The notes under the pieces are model-generated. The model was not told the DNA's origin and ran no database searches. It saw only the letters and a list, made by a program, of their open reading frames with translations. Position numbers and translations under genes: made by a program. DNA of 64,000 bases from Vulcaniibacterium gelatinicum (GTDB taxonomy: Bacteria > Pseudomonadota > Gammaproteobacteria > Xanthomonadales > Xanthomonadaceae): assembly GCF_008033445.1 (NCBI RefSeq), contig NZ_VNKO01000012.1:1-64000 (forward strand), written 5' to 3'. The stretch's first letter is position 1. The number at the start of each line of letters is the position of its first letter. Of the stretch, positions 1 to 8,864 are shown one piece after another.

Positions 1-127
1 GTTCGGGCGTGATGGGGAGAATCCGACGTGGGGACCATGCTCAGTCACGGTCGCAAGACCCAGGCGCAATCGGTCGCCCACGTCGGCTCTCGACGCCTAC
101 CCTCTCAGAAACTCAAGAGATAAGGCG
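1..127. other. Upstream flank of the first T2SS operon
   Basis: No complete gene is visible here. A stop codon in frame 1 at 10-12 could end an upstream gene, and gspE would be expected there because the operon that follows lacks it, but too little sequence is present to say. The 20 bases before 128 contain AGAG and AAGG stretches that can serve as the ribosome binding site of gspF. Confidence 0.3.
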
Positions 128-1327
128 ATGCTGTTCCGCTACGAGGCGATAGACCCCTCCGGCAACAAGGTCTCCGGCAGCCTCGACGCGCCGGGCGAGC
201 GCGAGGCCGCGCGGCTGCTGGCGGGGCAGGGGCTCACCGTGTTCGCCCTGCGCGAGCAGAAGCCCGGCCTGCTGTCCTCGCGCCGCCGCCGCCGCGCCTC
301 CACGCGCGAGCTGCAGCTGGTGCTGCAGGAGTTCACCACCCTGCTCGAATCCGGCGTGGCGCTGGTGATCGCGCTGTCGTCGCTGGCCAAGTCCAGCCAC
401 CATCCGCAGCTGACCGCGGCGTTCGCGGACATGGAACGCGCGGTGCGGCGCGGCGAGAGCTTCAGCGCCGCGCTGCGGCAGTCGCAGTTGCCGGTACCCG
501 AATACGTGCACCAGCTGGTGCACGCCGGCGAGGCCACCGGGCGGCTGGCCGAATCCCTGCGCAGCGGCGTGGAGCAGTTCGAGTACGACCAGCGCGTGTC
601 CGCGGAGCTGCGCTCGGCGCTGGTCTATCCGACGGTGCTGGTGGGTTCGGGCATCGCCGCGGTGGCGATCATCTTCCTGTGGGTGGTGCCGCGCTTCGGC
701 GGCCTGCTGACCCAGCACGGCGACCGCATGCCCGCGCTTTCGCGCTGGACCATCGGCACTGGCGTGTGGCTGAGCGAACACGCCTGGTGGGTCGGGCTGG
801 CGCTGCTGGCGGCGGTCGTCGCCCTGCGCACGCTGTGGCGGCAGCCGGGCGTGCGCGACCTGTTCGCCGAGCGCGCCGCGGCACTGCCGGTGCTGGGCGA
901 CTGGCTGGTGGAGGCCGAGGTGGGGCGCTGGTCGAGCACGCTCTCGGCGCTGCTGGCCGGGCGGGTGGAGCTGATCCGGGCCCTCGGGCTGGCCGCCGGC
1001 TCGGTGCGGCTGGCGTTCCTGCGCAACCGCCTGGCGCAGGTGGCCAAGGCGGTGAAGGGCGGTTCGACCCTCTCGGCGGCCCTGCGCGAGCACCGCGCGC
1101 TCAACCCCACCGGCTACGACCTGGTCGCGGTGGGCGAGGCCAGCGGCGAGCTGCCCAAGCTGCTGGCCGCGCTCGCGCGCCTGTACGAAACCACCGGCCG
1201 GGACCGCATGAAGCGTGCGCTACAATTGATCGAACCGCTGGCGATCATCGTCATCGGCGCGGTGATCGGCGTGATCGTCACCGCCATCATCCTGGCGATC
1301 ACCAGCGTCAACGACGTGCCCCTGTGA
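128..1327 (+). CDS. gspF: T2SS inner-membrane platform protein GspF (first locus)
   Basis: Polytopic platform protein of the type II secretion machine, 399 aa, the usual family length. It begins with the LFRYEAIDPSGNKVSG signature typical of GspF/PilC, has two homologous cytoplasmic helical domains (about 70-165 and 270-370) and hydrophobic segments near 175-195, 220-240 and 375-395. The second domain contains the family VAVGEASGELPKLL stretch. It is the first complete gene of a run in which every following gene overlaps or nearly touches the previous one. It is about 30-40% similar by eye to the second GspF at 57863-59080 and clearly not a recent duplicate. Confidence 0.93.
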   Translation: MLFRYEAIDPSGNKVSGSLDAPGEREAARLLAGQGLTVFALREQKPGLLSSRRRRRASTRELQLVLQEFTTLLESGVALVIALSSLAKSSHHPQLTAAFADMERAVRRGESFSAALRQSQLPVPEYVHQLVHAGEATGRLAESLRSGVEQFEYDQRVSAELRSALVYPTVLVGSGIAAVAIIFLWVVPRFGGLLTQHGDRMPALSRWTIGTGVWLSEHAWWVGLALLAAVVALRTLWRQPGVRDLFAERAAALPVLGDWLVEAEVGRWSSTLSALLAGRVELIRALGLAAGSVRLAFLRNRLAQVAKAVKGGSTLSAALREHRALNPTGYDLVAVGEASGELPKLLAALARLYETTGRDRMKRALQLIEPLAIIVIGAVIGVIVTAIILAITSVNDVPL

Positions 1328-1347
1328 CGCCGACTCCCGGAGCCCGC

Positions 1348-1803
1348 ATGCCCGCATCCGCGACCCACCGCGCCCCCCGCCCGCCGGCCGGCTTCACCCT
1401 GCTCGAGATGCTGGTGGTGCTGGTCATCATCGGCCTGATCGCGAGCCTGGTCGGCCCGCGCCTGTTCAGCCGCGTGGACGCCTCCAAGGTGCAGGTGGCC
1501 GAGACCCAGGTGCGCATGCTGCGCGGCGCGGTGGAGACCTTCCGCCTCGAGGTCGGCCGCCTGCCGACCGTGGAGGAGGGCCTGGAGGTGCTGACCAAGC
1601 CGCCGGCCGACCCGCGCACCAGCGCGCGCTGGCGCGGGCCGTACCTGGACGAGGCGGTGCCCGCCGATCCCTGGGGCAACCCCTACCAGTACGCCATCCC
1701 CGGCCGTGACGGCATGCCCTTCGCGCTGTATTCGCTGGGCGCGGACGGCAAGCCCGGGGGCGAGGGCAACGATGCCGACATCGGCTTCCTGCCCGCGCAG
1801 TGA
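1348..1803 (+). CDS. gspG: T2SS major pseudopilin GspG (first locus)
   Basis: Major pseudopilin, 151 aa, building the periplasmic pseudopilus. After a short basic leader comes the prepilin peptidase site G-FTLLEMLVVLVII, with Glu at mature position 5, and a hydrophobic helix. The C-terminal half has the GspG hallmarks: GPYL, DPWGNPYQY and a calcium-loop-like LGADGKPGGEGNDADI ending. A GTG at 1324 overlaps the gspF stop (GTGA) and would add eight residues. The ATG at 1348 is preferred because the leader is already long enough. Confidence 0.92.
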   Translation: MPASATHRAPRPPAGFTLLEMLVVLVIIGLIASLVGPRLFSRVDASKVQVAETQVRMLRGAVETFRLEVGRLPTVEEGLEVLTKPPADPRTSARWRGPYLDEAVPADPWGNPYQYAIPGRDGMPFALYSLGADGKPGGEGNDADIGFLPAQ

Positions 1804-2209
1804 CGCGCGCCCGGCGATCCGGCGGGCGGCCGGCTTCACCCTGCTCGAGCTGCTGATCGTCCTCGCCTTGATCGCGATGGCCGCGGCCGTGGTCGCGCCC
1901 CGCCTGCAGCGCACCTACGAGGCCATCGCCGGCAGCGGCGAGCGTGCCGAGGTCGTGCGCCAGCTGCAGCGCCTGCCGCTGCTGGCGCGCGATGCCGGCG
2001 CGGCGATCGAGGTCCCGGTGCAGGGCGGCGCCGCGCGCCTGGCGGAGCTGCTGGCCCTGCCCGAGGGCTGGAGCGTGAGTCCGTTGCAGCCGCTGCGGGT
2101 GGAAGCCAGCGGCGTGTGCCATGCGGCGCGGCTGCGTGTGAGCGGGCGCGGTGTGGCCGAGGTCTGGGCGTTGTCGCCGCCGGATTGCGGGGTGGGCGAT
2201 GCACCGTAA
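1772..2209 (+). CDS. gspH: T2SS minor pseudopilin GspH (first locus)
   Basis: Minor pseudopilin, about 145 aa. It carries the prepilin signature G-FTLLELLIVLALIAM with Glu5, followed by a short globular domain, as expected for GspH. The start is awkward: the only ATG in frame close to the signature is at 1772, inside gspG, giving a 32-base overlap. Non-ATG starts nearer the signature are possible (for example ATC at 1817). Assignment to H rests on position between G and I and on size, since GspH proteins diverge strongly. Confidence 0.8.
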   Translation: MPTSASCPRSDARPAIRRAAGFTLLELLIVLALIAMAAAVVAPRLQRTYEAIAGSGERAEVVRQLQRLPLLARDAGAAIEVPVQGGAARLAELLALPEGWSVSPLQPLRVEASGVCHAARLRVSGRGVAEVWALSPPDCGVGDAP

Positions 2210-2618
2210 GCGCATCGCCGGGTTCTCGCTGCTCGAGGCGATCGTCGCCCTGGCGATCCTGGCCGCGGCGGGGCTGGCGCTGTTCGCGGCGATGTCGCAG
2301 TCGCTGCAGATGGCGGCCCGCGCCGAGCGCGCGCGCGAGGTGGACGCGGCCCTGCGCAACGCCCTGGCCTGGATGGAACGGGTCAATCCGATGGAGACGC
2401 CGCAGGGCGAACAACCACTGGGCGCGTTCGTGCTGCGCTGGCAGGCCGAGCCGGTGGAGCCGCCGCGCGACGGTGCCTCGGGCTACCTGCACCCGGGCCT
2501 GTACAAGGTCGGCCTGTACCGCGTGACCCTGCAGCTGTGGCGCGCGGGCCGGCTCGAGCGCGAAGCCACGCTGCGCCGCGCCGGCTACCGCCAGGTCCGC
2601 CAGCCGCCCCGGGTGTAG
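2199..2618 (+). CDS. gspI: T2SS minor pseudopilin GspI (first locus)
   Basis: Minor pseudopilin, 139 aa, part of the GspI-J-K tip complex. The leader is only seven residues, then G-FSLLEAIVALAILAAAG with Glu5. The start at 2199 overlaps the end of gspH by 11 bases, consistent with translational coupling. Its identity as GspI follows from the FSLLEaivAlaIla signature, its small size and gene order. Confidence 0.85.
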   Translation: MHRKRIAGFSLLEAIVALAILAAAGLALFAAMSQSLQMAARAERAREVDAALRNALAWMERVNPMETPQGEQPLGAFVLRWQAEPVEPPRDGASGYLHPGLYKVGLYRVTLQLWRAGRLEREATLRRAGYRQVRQPPRV

Positions 2619-2620
2619 CC

Positions 2621-3232
2621 ATGCGCGCGCCCCGCACCGCCGCCGGATTCACCCTGCTCGAGGCGATCGTCACCCTGGTGATCGTCTCGCTGCTGGTGAC
2701 CTTGCTGATGCAGGCGCTGGGCCAGTCGCTGCGCCTGCGCGAACGCCTGCTGCACTACGCCGGCGAGACCCGGCGCGCCGCGCTGCAGGAGGCCTGGTTC
2801 CGCGACAGCGTCGCGGGTGCGGTGGCGGACCTGCCGGATGCGCTCGGGCCGATGCGCGGCGGCGCCGAATCACTGGAGCTGGTGAGCGCCGCGCCGCTCG
2901 GCGGCGGCAGCCTGCAGCGGGTGCGCTGGACCTTGCGCAGGGAGTCGGGCGGGTTCGCGCTGCACTACGCCGATGCCACCTGGCCGGACCTGGTGGTGCT
3001 CCCCGGCCCGCTGCGCGAGGCCGCGTTCGACTATCTCGACGCGCAAGGCCAGTGGCAGCGCGAATGGGCGCCCGAGTGGACGCCGCCCGCGCTCGCGCCG
3101 CCGCTGCTGCCGCGCATGGTGCGGCTGCGGGCCACCACCGCCGCCGGCGGCGAACTGCTGTGGCTGGTGCCGATCGCGAGCGAGGGCAAACTGCCGGAGA
3201 TGCTCAAGCCGGAGGCGCCCAGTGGCCTCTAG
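2621..3232 (+). CDS. gspJ: T2SS minor pseudopilin GspJ (first locus)
   Basis: Minor pseudopilin, 203 aa, in the usual GspJ size range. The start at 2621 lies two bases after the gspI stop. The prepilin site is G-FTLLEAIVTLVIVSLLV with Glu5, followed by a beta-rich globular domain containing ELVSAAPLGGG and a C-terminal LWLVPIAS strand. It probably caps the pseudopilus with GspI and GspK. Confidence 0.85.
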   Translation: MRAPRTAAGFTLLEAIVTLVIVSLLVTLLMQALGQSLRLRERLLHYAGETRRAALQEAWFRDSVAGAVADLPDALGPMRGGAESLELVSAAPLGGGSLQRVRWTLRRESGGFALHYADATWPDLVVLPGPLREAAFDYLDAQGQWQREWAPEWTPPALAPPLLPRMVRLRATTAAGGELLWLVPIASEGKLPEMLKPEAPSGL

Positions 3233-3245
3233 GGAAGGCCCGAAC

Positions 3246-4343
3246 ATGCCGTCATCCCGGCGGCGGCTGTGTCCCGGGCGGGCGCCCGGCGGCCGGCGCG
3301 GGCGTCAGTCCGGCTTCGTGCTGGCGGTGACGCTGTGGCTGCTGGCCGCGATCGCGGTGGCGGTCGGGCTGATGACGCTGTGGGCGCTGCAGGAAGTGCG
3401 CGAGGCCACCGTCGCGCGCGAGCGCACCGAGGACGTCCTGGCCATGCACGGCACGCGCGACACCGTGCTGTACCTGGCCGCCACCCGCGACCTCACCCTC
3501 GCCGGCCTGCCCACGCGCGCACTCGCCGACGACGAACGCGCGATCCGCCTGCTGGACGAGTTCGGCGCGTTCAAGCACGACCCGGTCGGCGGCGAGCTGC
3601 GGCTCGACGGCCAGCCCTACGCCGGCCTGGGCCATGCGGTGTTCGCGCTGCAGGACGAGGCCGGGCTGTTCCCGCTGGTCTGGCCCACGCCGGAGGCGCT
3701 GGATGCATTCCTGCTGGCGCAGGGCGTGGAGCGCGAGCAGGTGCCGCGCCTGCGCGATGCGTTGCTGGACTACATCGACCTGGACACCCTGCGCCGCCTC
3801 AACGGCGCCGAGGCGCGCGAGTACGAGCTCGAGAAACGCCCGCCGCCGCCCAACCGCCGCCTGCTGCTGCCCGGCGAGGCCCTGCGCGTGCTCGGCTGGG
3901 AGCAGTTGCCGGCCGCGCGCCGGCAGGCGCTGCCGGACCTGGTCAGCACCTTCCACGGCACTGCGGTCAACCTCAACACCATGCCCGAGGCGCTGCTGCC
4001 GATCTGGATCCCCGGGTGCCCGGAGAACTGCACCGCGCTGGTGGAGCGGCGCCGGCAGCGTCCGTTCACCTCCAGTTTCGAGTTGCAGAACCTGCTCGGC
4101 ATCCGCCTGCCCGGCGACGACGGCGTCGACTACCGCTATCTCGCCTCCGAGCATCTGCGCCTGACGTTGTGGGGCCGGACGGGCAGTGCCTGGCGCATCC
4201 ATGTACGATTGACGCCCTTCGCGGACCAGGCGGCGCCCTGGTCCGTGCTCGCCGCCTATCCGGTTCCCCGTCCCGCCCTGCATGCACCTGCGCAAGACCC
4301 TGGCAGCGATCTTTTCGCCGACGCGGCGTCTGATCGGCCCTGA
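3246..4343 (+). CDS. gspK: T2SS minor pseudopilin GspK (first locus)
   Basis: Large minor pseudopilin, 365 aa, expected at the pseudopilus tip. A long basic leader is followed by G-FVLAVTLWLLAAIAVAV, which lacks Glu at mature position 5, a known peculiarity of GspK. The alpha-domain is the typical GspK insertion and includes ALLDYIDLD and an NLNTMPEALL stretch matching the family helix-hairpin-helix-like region. The gene overlaps gspL by 62 bases, the largest overlap in the operon. Confidence 0.85.
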   Translation: MPSSRRRLCPGRAPGGRRGRQSGFVLAVTLWLLAAIAVAVGLMTLWALQEVREATVARERTEDVLAMHGTRDTVLYLAATRDLTLAGLPTRALADDERAIRLLDEFGAFKHDPVGGELRLDGQPYAGLGHAVFALQDEAGLFPLVWPTPEALDAFLLAQGVEREQVPRLRDALLDYIDLDTLRRLNGAEAREYELEKRPPPPNRRLLLPGEALRVLGWEQLPAARRQALPDLVSTFHGTAVNLNTMPEALLPIWIPGCPENCTALVERRRQRPFTSSFELQNLLGIRLPGDDGVDYRYLASEHLRLTLWGRTGSAWRIHVRLTPFADQAAPWSVLAAYPVPRPALHAPAQDPGSDLFADAASDRP

Positions 4344-5337
4344 CCCCGCCACGCTGCAGCGCGGCGGGCCGCTGGGCGCGCTCGAATGGGTGGTGCCGCG
4401 GGCCGAGTGCCATTACCGCCGCCTGGACTTCGCCGCGTTGCCGGCGCGGCAGCGTCCGGCCGCGGCGCGCATCGCCGCCGCCCGCCACGAACCGGTGGCC
4501 GGGGCCGCGGCCTGCATCGCCTGGACCGGCCCGGTCGCGCACGTCTGGTACTGGCCGCAGCCGCAGCCGGCGGCGGGCGGCGAGGAGACGCGCTGGATCC
4601 CGGAAACCCTGTTGCGCGCGCCGCCGGCCGCCGACGGCCCGCGCCTGCTGCGCCTGCTGCGCGGGTTCGAGGGGCAGTTGTGGCGCGAGCGGCAACTGGT
4701 GTGCAGCCAGTGGTGGCCGCAGTTGCCCGACCTGGAGGACTGGCGCCGCTTCCTGCGCGCCTGCGGCCTGGGCACCGAAGAGCTGCACGCGGTGCCCGAG
4801 CCGGTCACCGAGCCCTGGGTGGAGACGCCTTGGGCCGACCTGCGTCGTGGCCTGCTCGGTTCCCCGGCGGCCGTGGAGCGGCTGGCGTGGACGGGCGGCC
4901 TGGCGGTGCTGGCGCTCGCCCTGGGCTGGCAGCTCGCGGCGCAGGCGACCTGGGCCGCGGCGCACCGCGACCTGCAGGCCCGGATCGAGGCCCTCCGCGC
5001 CCGCGCCACGCCGCTGCTCGACGCGCGTGAGCGCGCCGAGGCCGCGCGCCAGGCGCTGGAGGAGTTCAGCAGCTTCCAGCGCGGCGTGAACGACTACGCC
5101 CTGATGGCCGAGATCGCCGCGCGCCTGCCCAAGGATTCCCGGTTCGCCGCCTGGCATCGCGAAGGCGTGCGCCTGCAGGTGTCGGTGCGCTCGCCCGATG
5201 CCGACCCGCGCCATTTCGTCGCCGCCTTCGACAAACACCCCCGGCTGGCCGACGTGGTCGCCACGCCCGCCGAGGCCGGCGTGATGCGGCTGGACTTCAC
5301 CCTGCCGGGCGGCCCGGCGCCGGAGCCGCGCCAGTGA
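4282..5337 (+). CDS. gspL: T2SS assembly protein GspL-like (first locus)
   Basis: Bitopic inner-membrane protein, 351 aa, expected to tether the ATPase GspE to the platform. A cytoplasmic region of about 215 residues precedes one transmembrane helix near 215-235 (LAVLALALGWQLA). After that come a periplasmic coiled-coil stretch and a small ferredoxin-like domain, the standard GspL/PilN layout. Sequence conservation in this family is low, so the call rests mainly on topology and on position between gspK and gspM. Confidence 0.75.
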   Translation: MHLRKTLAAIFSPTRRLIGPDPATLQRGGPLGALEWVVPRAECHYRRLDFAALPARQRPAAARIAAARHEPVAGAAACIAWTGPVAHVWYWPQPQPAAGGEETRWIPETLLRAPPAADGPRLLRLLRGFEGQLWRERQLVCSQWWPQLPDLEDWRRFLRACGLGTEELHAVPEPVTEPWVETPWADLRRGLLGSPAAVERLAWTGGLAVLALALGWQLAAQATWAAAHRDLQARIEALRARATPLLDARERAEAARQALEEFSSFQRGVNDYALMAEIAARLPKDSRFAAWHREGVRLQVSVRSPDADPRHFVAAFDKHPRLADVVATPAEAGVMRLDFTLPGGPAPEPRQ

Positions 5338-6005
5338 TGCGGGCGCAATGGGAGCGGGTGCGCCAGGAATGGCGACAGAACCGGCGGCTGCGGCTGGCCA
5401 CGCTGGTGGTCGTGCTGATCCTGGGCCTGCATGCCGTGCTCGGCCTCTCCGACCGCCGGCAGGCGCTGGCGCGCGAGTACGCGCGCGACGCCGAGCTGCT
5501 GGCCCGGCTCGAGGCGGTGAGCCGCGAACGCGCCTGGCCGACCCGGGCGCGCGCCGCGGAAGGGCTGCTGGCGGCCGTGCGCAAGTCGGTGCCGGCCGCG
5601 CGCAGCCCCGGCCTGGCCCAGGCGGAAGTGCAGGCCTGGCTCACCGAGCAGGCGACCCAGGCCGGCCTGCAGGAGCCGCGCGTGCGGGTGGAAGACACCG
5701 TGGACGTGCCCGGGCACCCCGACCTGTGGCAGGTGCTGGCGCGGCTGGACGCGAACGTGCCGGCCGGCCCGGAATCGCTCCAGGGCTTCCTGCGCGCCCT
5801 CGCCGAGGCCCTGCCGTGGGTGCAGGCCGAACGCCTGGAGATCACCGAGGCCATGCCCACGCGGCTGGGGCTGGTGGTGCGCGCCTACTACCGCAAGGCG
5901 ACCGAGGCCGAGGCGCAGGCTGCCGAAGCCGCCGAAGCGGCCGCCGGTAGCCAGGGCGGCGCTGCTCCGCCCCCCCCGGCCGTGCCCGGAGGGGCGACGC
6001 CATGA
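5337..6005 (+). CDS. gspM: T2SS assembly protein GspM-like (first locus)
   Basis: Bitopic protein of 222 aa. A basic N-terminus is followed by one membrane helix (about 20-38), a coiled-coil stalk and a periplasmic domain, as in GspM/PilO. The ATG at 5337 shares its A with the gspL stop (TGATG). A GTG three bases earlier is also in frame. The C-terminus is low complexity, rich in Ala, Glu and then Pro. It is expected to partner the protein encoded just upstream. Confidence 0.72.
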   Translation: MRAQWERVRQEWRQNRRLRLATLVVVLILGLHAVLGLSDRRQALAREYARDAELLARLEAVSRERAWPTRARAAEGLLAAVRKSVPAARSPGLAQAEVQAWLTEQATQAGLQEPRVRVEDTVDVPGHPDLWQVLARLDANVPAGPESLQGFLRALAEALPWVQAERLEITEAMPTRLGLVVRAYYRKATEAEAQAAEAAEAAAGSQGGAAPPPPAVPGGATP

Positions 6006-6481
6006 AGCCGCTGCTGCGCCCCCTGCTGGTGATCGCCGGCGCGCTGCTCACGGGTGCGTTGGCCTACCTCGGCTTCGGCGCCCGTCCGCCGGCGCCCCAA
6101 GCCGCCCGGCCGGTCGCGGACGCCTGGCGCCTGCCCAAGCCGCCCACTGCGGACCTGGCCGCCGCCGAGGCCGCCTGGCAGGTGCACACGCCCTGGGGCG
6201 CGCCGCCCCCGCCCGCCGGCAGCACCGAGCCGCCGCCCCCCCCGCCGCCGGTGCCGGTGGGGGTGATCCGCGTGCGCGGCGGTGTCGAGGCCCTGTTCGT
6301 CCAGCCCGGCGTCGGTGAGCAGCGTGTGCGCGTCGGCGGCAAGCTGGCCGACGGCGGCCGGGTCACCGCGATCAAGGGCTTCCGGGTGGAATGGGTGGAC
6401 GGCGAGGGCCGCCGCTTCCGGCGCGAGCTGTTCGCCGATCCGCCGCAGCCCATCCCGGTCGGCGAGGCCGACGGCCGCTGA
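6002..6481 (+). CDS. Short GspC/XpsN-like T2SS protein with HR domain
   Basis: A 159-aa protein with one N-terminal membrane helix (about 6-24), a proline-rich periplasmic linker with a run of prolines near 80-87, and a C-terminal region resembling the homology region (HR) of GspC/PilP: VGVIRVRGG, a GV-x-RVGGKLADG segment and a hydrophobic GFRVEWVDGEG strand. HR domains connect the platform to the secretin, and the next gene is the secretin. xps-type loci call the gene in this position xpsN. It overlaps gspM by four bases (ATGA). Confidence 0.65.
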   Translation: MKPLLRPLLVIAGALLTGALAYLGFGARPPAPQAARPVADAWRLPKPPTADLAAAEAAWQVHTPWGAPPPPAGSTEPPPPPPPVPVGVIRVRGGVEALFVQPGVGEQRVRVGGKLADGGRVTAIKGFRVEWVDGEGRRFRRELFADPPQPIPVGEADGR

Positions 6482-6527
6482 GCCGGCCACCTTCCTTCTT
6501 CAAATGTCGAGTGGAAAGCGCAGTCCC

Positions 6528-8864
6528 ATGAACGTCACCGTCCCGCCCCACCGCCACCCCGTCGCGCCGCGTCCGTCGGCGCGGCCGCCGGTGGCCCGGC
6601 CGACGACGGCCTTCGTCGCGGCGCTGCTCGCCGGCATCCTGGCCGGCTGCGCGACCAGGCCGCCGCGCTTTCCCGAGCCGCTGCGCGCGCCCAAGCAGGA
6701 GGCGCCGCAGGCCGAGGTGCTGACCCAGGACCAGGGCGCCGGCGGGCGCACCCGTCCGCGCATCGAAGAGGGGCCGAAGATCGAACGCCCGGCCACCGCC
6801 CAGCCGCAGCAGGCCGCCGCGGCCGAGATCCCGCCGATCCCGGCCAAGAAGCCGGTGTCGCTGGTGCTCGACGGCGTGCCGCTGCCGACCTTCATCAACG
6901 TCGTGTTCGGCACCGAGCTGGGCTTTGCGATCGAGATCGACCAGGCGGTGCGCAACCGCACCGACCTGGTCAGCCTGCGCCTGACCGAGCCGACCCCGCC
7001 CGAGCGCCTGTACGCGATCGCGGTGGAGGTGCTGAGGAACTACGGCGTGCAGGTGCGCGAGCTCGGCGGCGTGCTGCGCTTCTTCCCGCCGCCGACCACC
7101 GCCGGCATGCCGCAGGTGGTGGTGGCGCGCTCGACCGCGGAAGTGCCCTACAGCCAGCGCCCGGTGTTCGTCGCCATGCCGCTCGACGCGGCCGTGCCGG
7201 GCCAGATCGCCGGCGTGCTGCGCAACATCTTCGGCGCCCAGTCGAACGTGACCCTGACCGAGCTGCCGGAGCAGAACGCGCTGCTGATCAGCGGCCCGCC
7301 GGACGCGGTGCAGGCGACGATGGAGGCGGTGGACGCGCTCGACCGCGCCGCGCTCGGCGACAAGCGCTCGCTGCGCATCAACCCGCTGTACCTGCCGGCC
7401 GAAGTGCTGGCGAAGGAGCTGCGCGAGGTGGTGGCCGCGCAGGGCTACAGCGTGCGCCTGGGGCCGGGCACCTCGGGCGTGCTGACCTTCGTGCCGGTGG
7501 CCTCGGCCAACGCGCTGATTCTGTTCAGCGAATCCGACGAGGCCCTGCGCGTGGCCGCCGAATGGGCCGAACGCCTGGACCAGCCCAGCGACGCCAGCGC
7601 CGGCGACGGTGGCGTATACCTCTACGCCGCGCGCCACACCACGGTGGAGACGCTGGTGCCGGTGCTGGAGGCGCTGATCGGCGGCACGGTGCCGGGGGGA
7701 GGTGTGGGCAGGGGCGGCGCGGGTAGTGCGCCGTCGCCAGGTGGTGAGATGGCGGCGCCGCCTCCACAGGCCCAGGGCGCCTCGCCGCGTAACGTGAGCG
7801 TCATCAGCGGCCAGGGCGCGCAGCTCGCCGTGGACCCGGTGCGCAACGTGATCGTGTTCCAGGGCGACGCCCAGCGCTGGCGCGCGATCCAGGGCGTGCT
7901 CGCGCGCCTGGACCAGCCGGCGCGGCAGGTGGTGATCGAGGTGACCGTGGCCGAGGTCACCCTCACCGACGAGTTCGAGCACGGCATCGAGTGGGCGCTG
8001 CGCAACATCAACTTCGCCGGCATGTCCGGCCCGGTGACCGCCCTGCGCGGCGGCGAGCCCAACAGCGGCGGCCTGGTGTGGCGCGCGCTGTCCGGCTCGG
8101 GACAGGTCAGCGCGCTGGTCAACCTGTTCGCGCGCGACAGCCGGGTCACGATCCTGTCCACCCCGCGCCTGCTGGTGAAGAGCGGCGAGCAGGCCAGCAT
8201 CGACGTCGGCACCGAGGTGCCGGTGATCACCCAGCAGGCCACCGCGCCCGACCTGCCGCGCAACCAGCCTTCGATCCTGCAGTCCATCCAGTACCGCAAG
8301 ACCGGCGTGCTGCTGAACATCCAGGCGGTGGTGCACTCGGGCCAGCGGGTGGACCTCAAGCTCACCCAGGAAGTGAGCGAGGCCACCACCACCGACACCA
8401 GCGAGATCCCCTCGCCGAGCATCTTCAGCCGCCGCCTGACCACCAGCCTGAGCCTGGCCGACGGCGAGAGCATGCTGCTCGGCGGCCTGATCTCCTCCAG
8501 CCGCAGCGACGGCAAGACCAAGGTGCCGCTGCTCGGCGACGTGCCGCTGGTCGGGCGCCTGTTCCAGAACCGGCGCAAGTCCGGCACCCGCACCGAGATG
8601 CTGATGCTGATCACGCCCTACGTGGTCGAGGACGCGGGCCAGGCCCGGGCGATCACCGACGCCATCCGCGAGCGGTTCGGGAGCGAAACCAGCCCGCGCT
8701 GGCTCCGCCCGCGCCCGCAGCCCGCACCGGCCGCCCCGCCGGCCCCGGCCCCGGCCCCCGCGGTGCCGCCCGCCGACGAGCGTACGCAGCCCGCCGATGG
8801 GCGCGCTGCCCCGTCGTCGCCCCCTGCACCGGCCACCCCTGCCGCGCAGGGGCGGCAGCCCTAG
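6528..8864 (+). CDS. gspD: T2SS outer-membrane secretin GspD (first locus)
   Basis: Secretin, about 778 aa, forming the outer-membrane gate. The ATG at 6528 has GGAAAG about ten bases upstream. An ATG at 6504 has no such site. After a long basic N-region comes a hydrophobic stretch ending in a lipobox (ILAGC), so this secretin is probably a lipoprotein that may reach the outer membrane without a pilotin. N-domains follow (about 90-480, with a Gly-rich linker near 385-415), then the secretin core with VPVITQQ, an SLADGESMLLGGLI segment and LFQNRRKS. The C-terminus is a Pro/Ala-rich tail. It is the last gene of the operon. Confidence 0.92.
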   Translation: MNVTVPPHRHPVAPRPSARPPVARPTTAFVAALLAGILAGCATRPPRFPEPLRAPKQEAPQAEVLTQDQGAGGRTRPRIEEGPKIERPATAQPQQAAAAEIPPIPAKKPVSLVLDGVPLPTFINVVFGTELGFAIEIDQAVRNRTDLVSLRLTEPTPPERLYAIAVEVLRNYGVQVRELGGVLRFFPPPTTAGMPQVVVARSTAEVPYSQRPVFVAMPLDAAVPGQIAGVLRNIFGAQSNVTLTELPEQNALLISGPPDAVQATMEAVDALDRAALGDKRSLRINPLYLPAEVLAKELREVVAAQGYSVRLGPGTSGVLTFVPVASANALILFSESDEALRVAAEWAERLDQPSDASAGDGGVYLYAARHTTVETLVPVLEALIGGTVPGGGVGRGGAGSAPSPGGEMAAPPPQAQGASPRNVSVISGQGAQLAVDPVRNVIVFQGDAQRWRAIQGVLARLDQPARQVVIEVTVAEVTLTDEFEHGIEWALRNINFAGMSGPVTALRGGEPNSGGLVWRALSGSGQVSALVNLFARDSRVTILSTPRLLVKSGEQASIDVGTEVPVITQQATAPDLPRNQPSILQSIQYRKTGVLLNIQAVVHSGQRVDLKLTQEVSEATTTDTSEIPSPSIFSRRLTTSLSLADGESMLLGGLISSSRSDGKTKVPLLGDVPLVGRLFQNRRKSGTRTEMLMLITPYVVEDAGQARAITDAIRERFGSETSPRWLRPRPQPAPAAPPAPAPAPAVPPADERTQPADGRAAPSSPPAPATPAAQGRQP

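Noticed and set aside
1221-1226. TACAAT inside gspF as a promoter for gspG
   Set aside because: It encodes in-frame residues in a conserved part of the gene and has no -35; the genes are tightly coupled.
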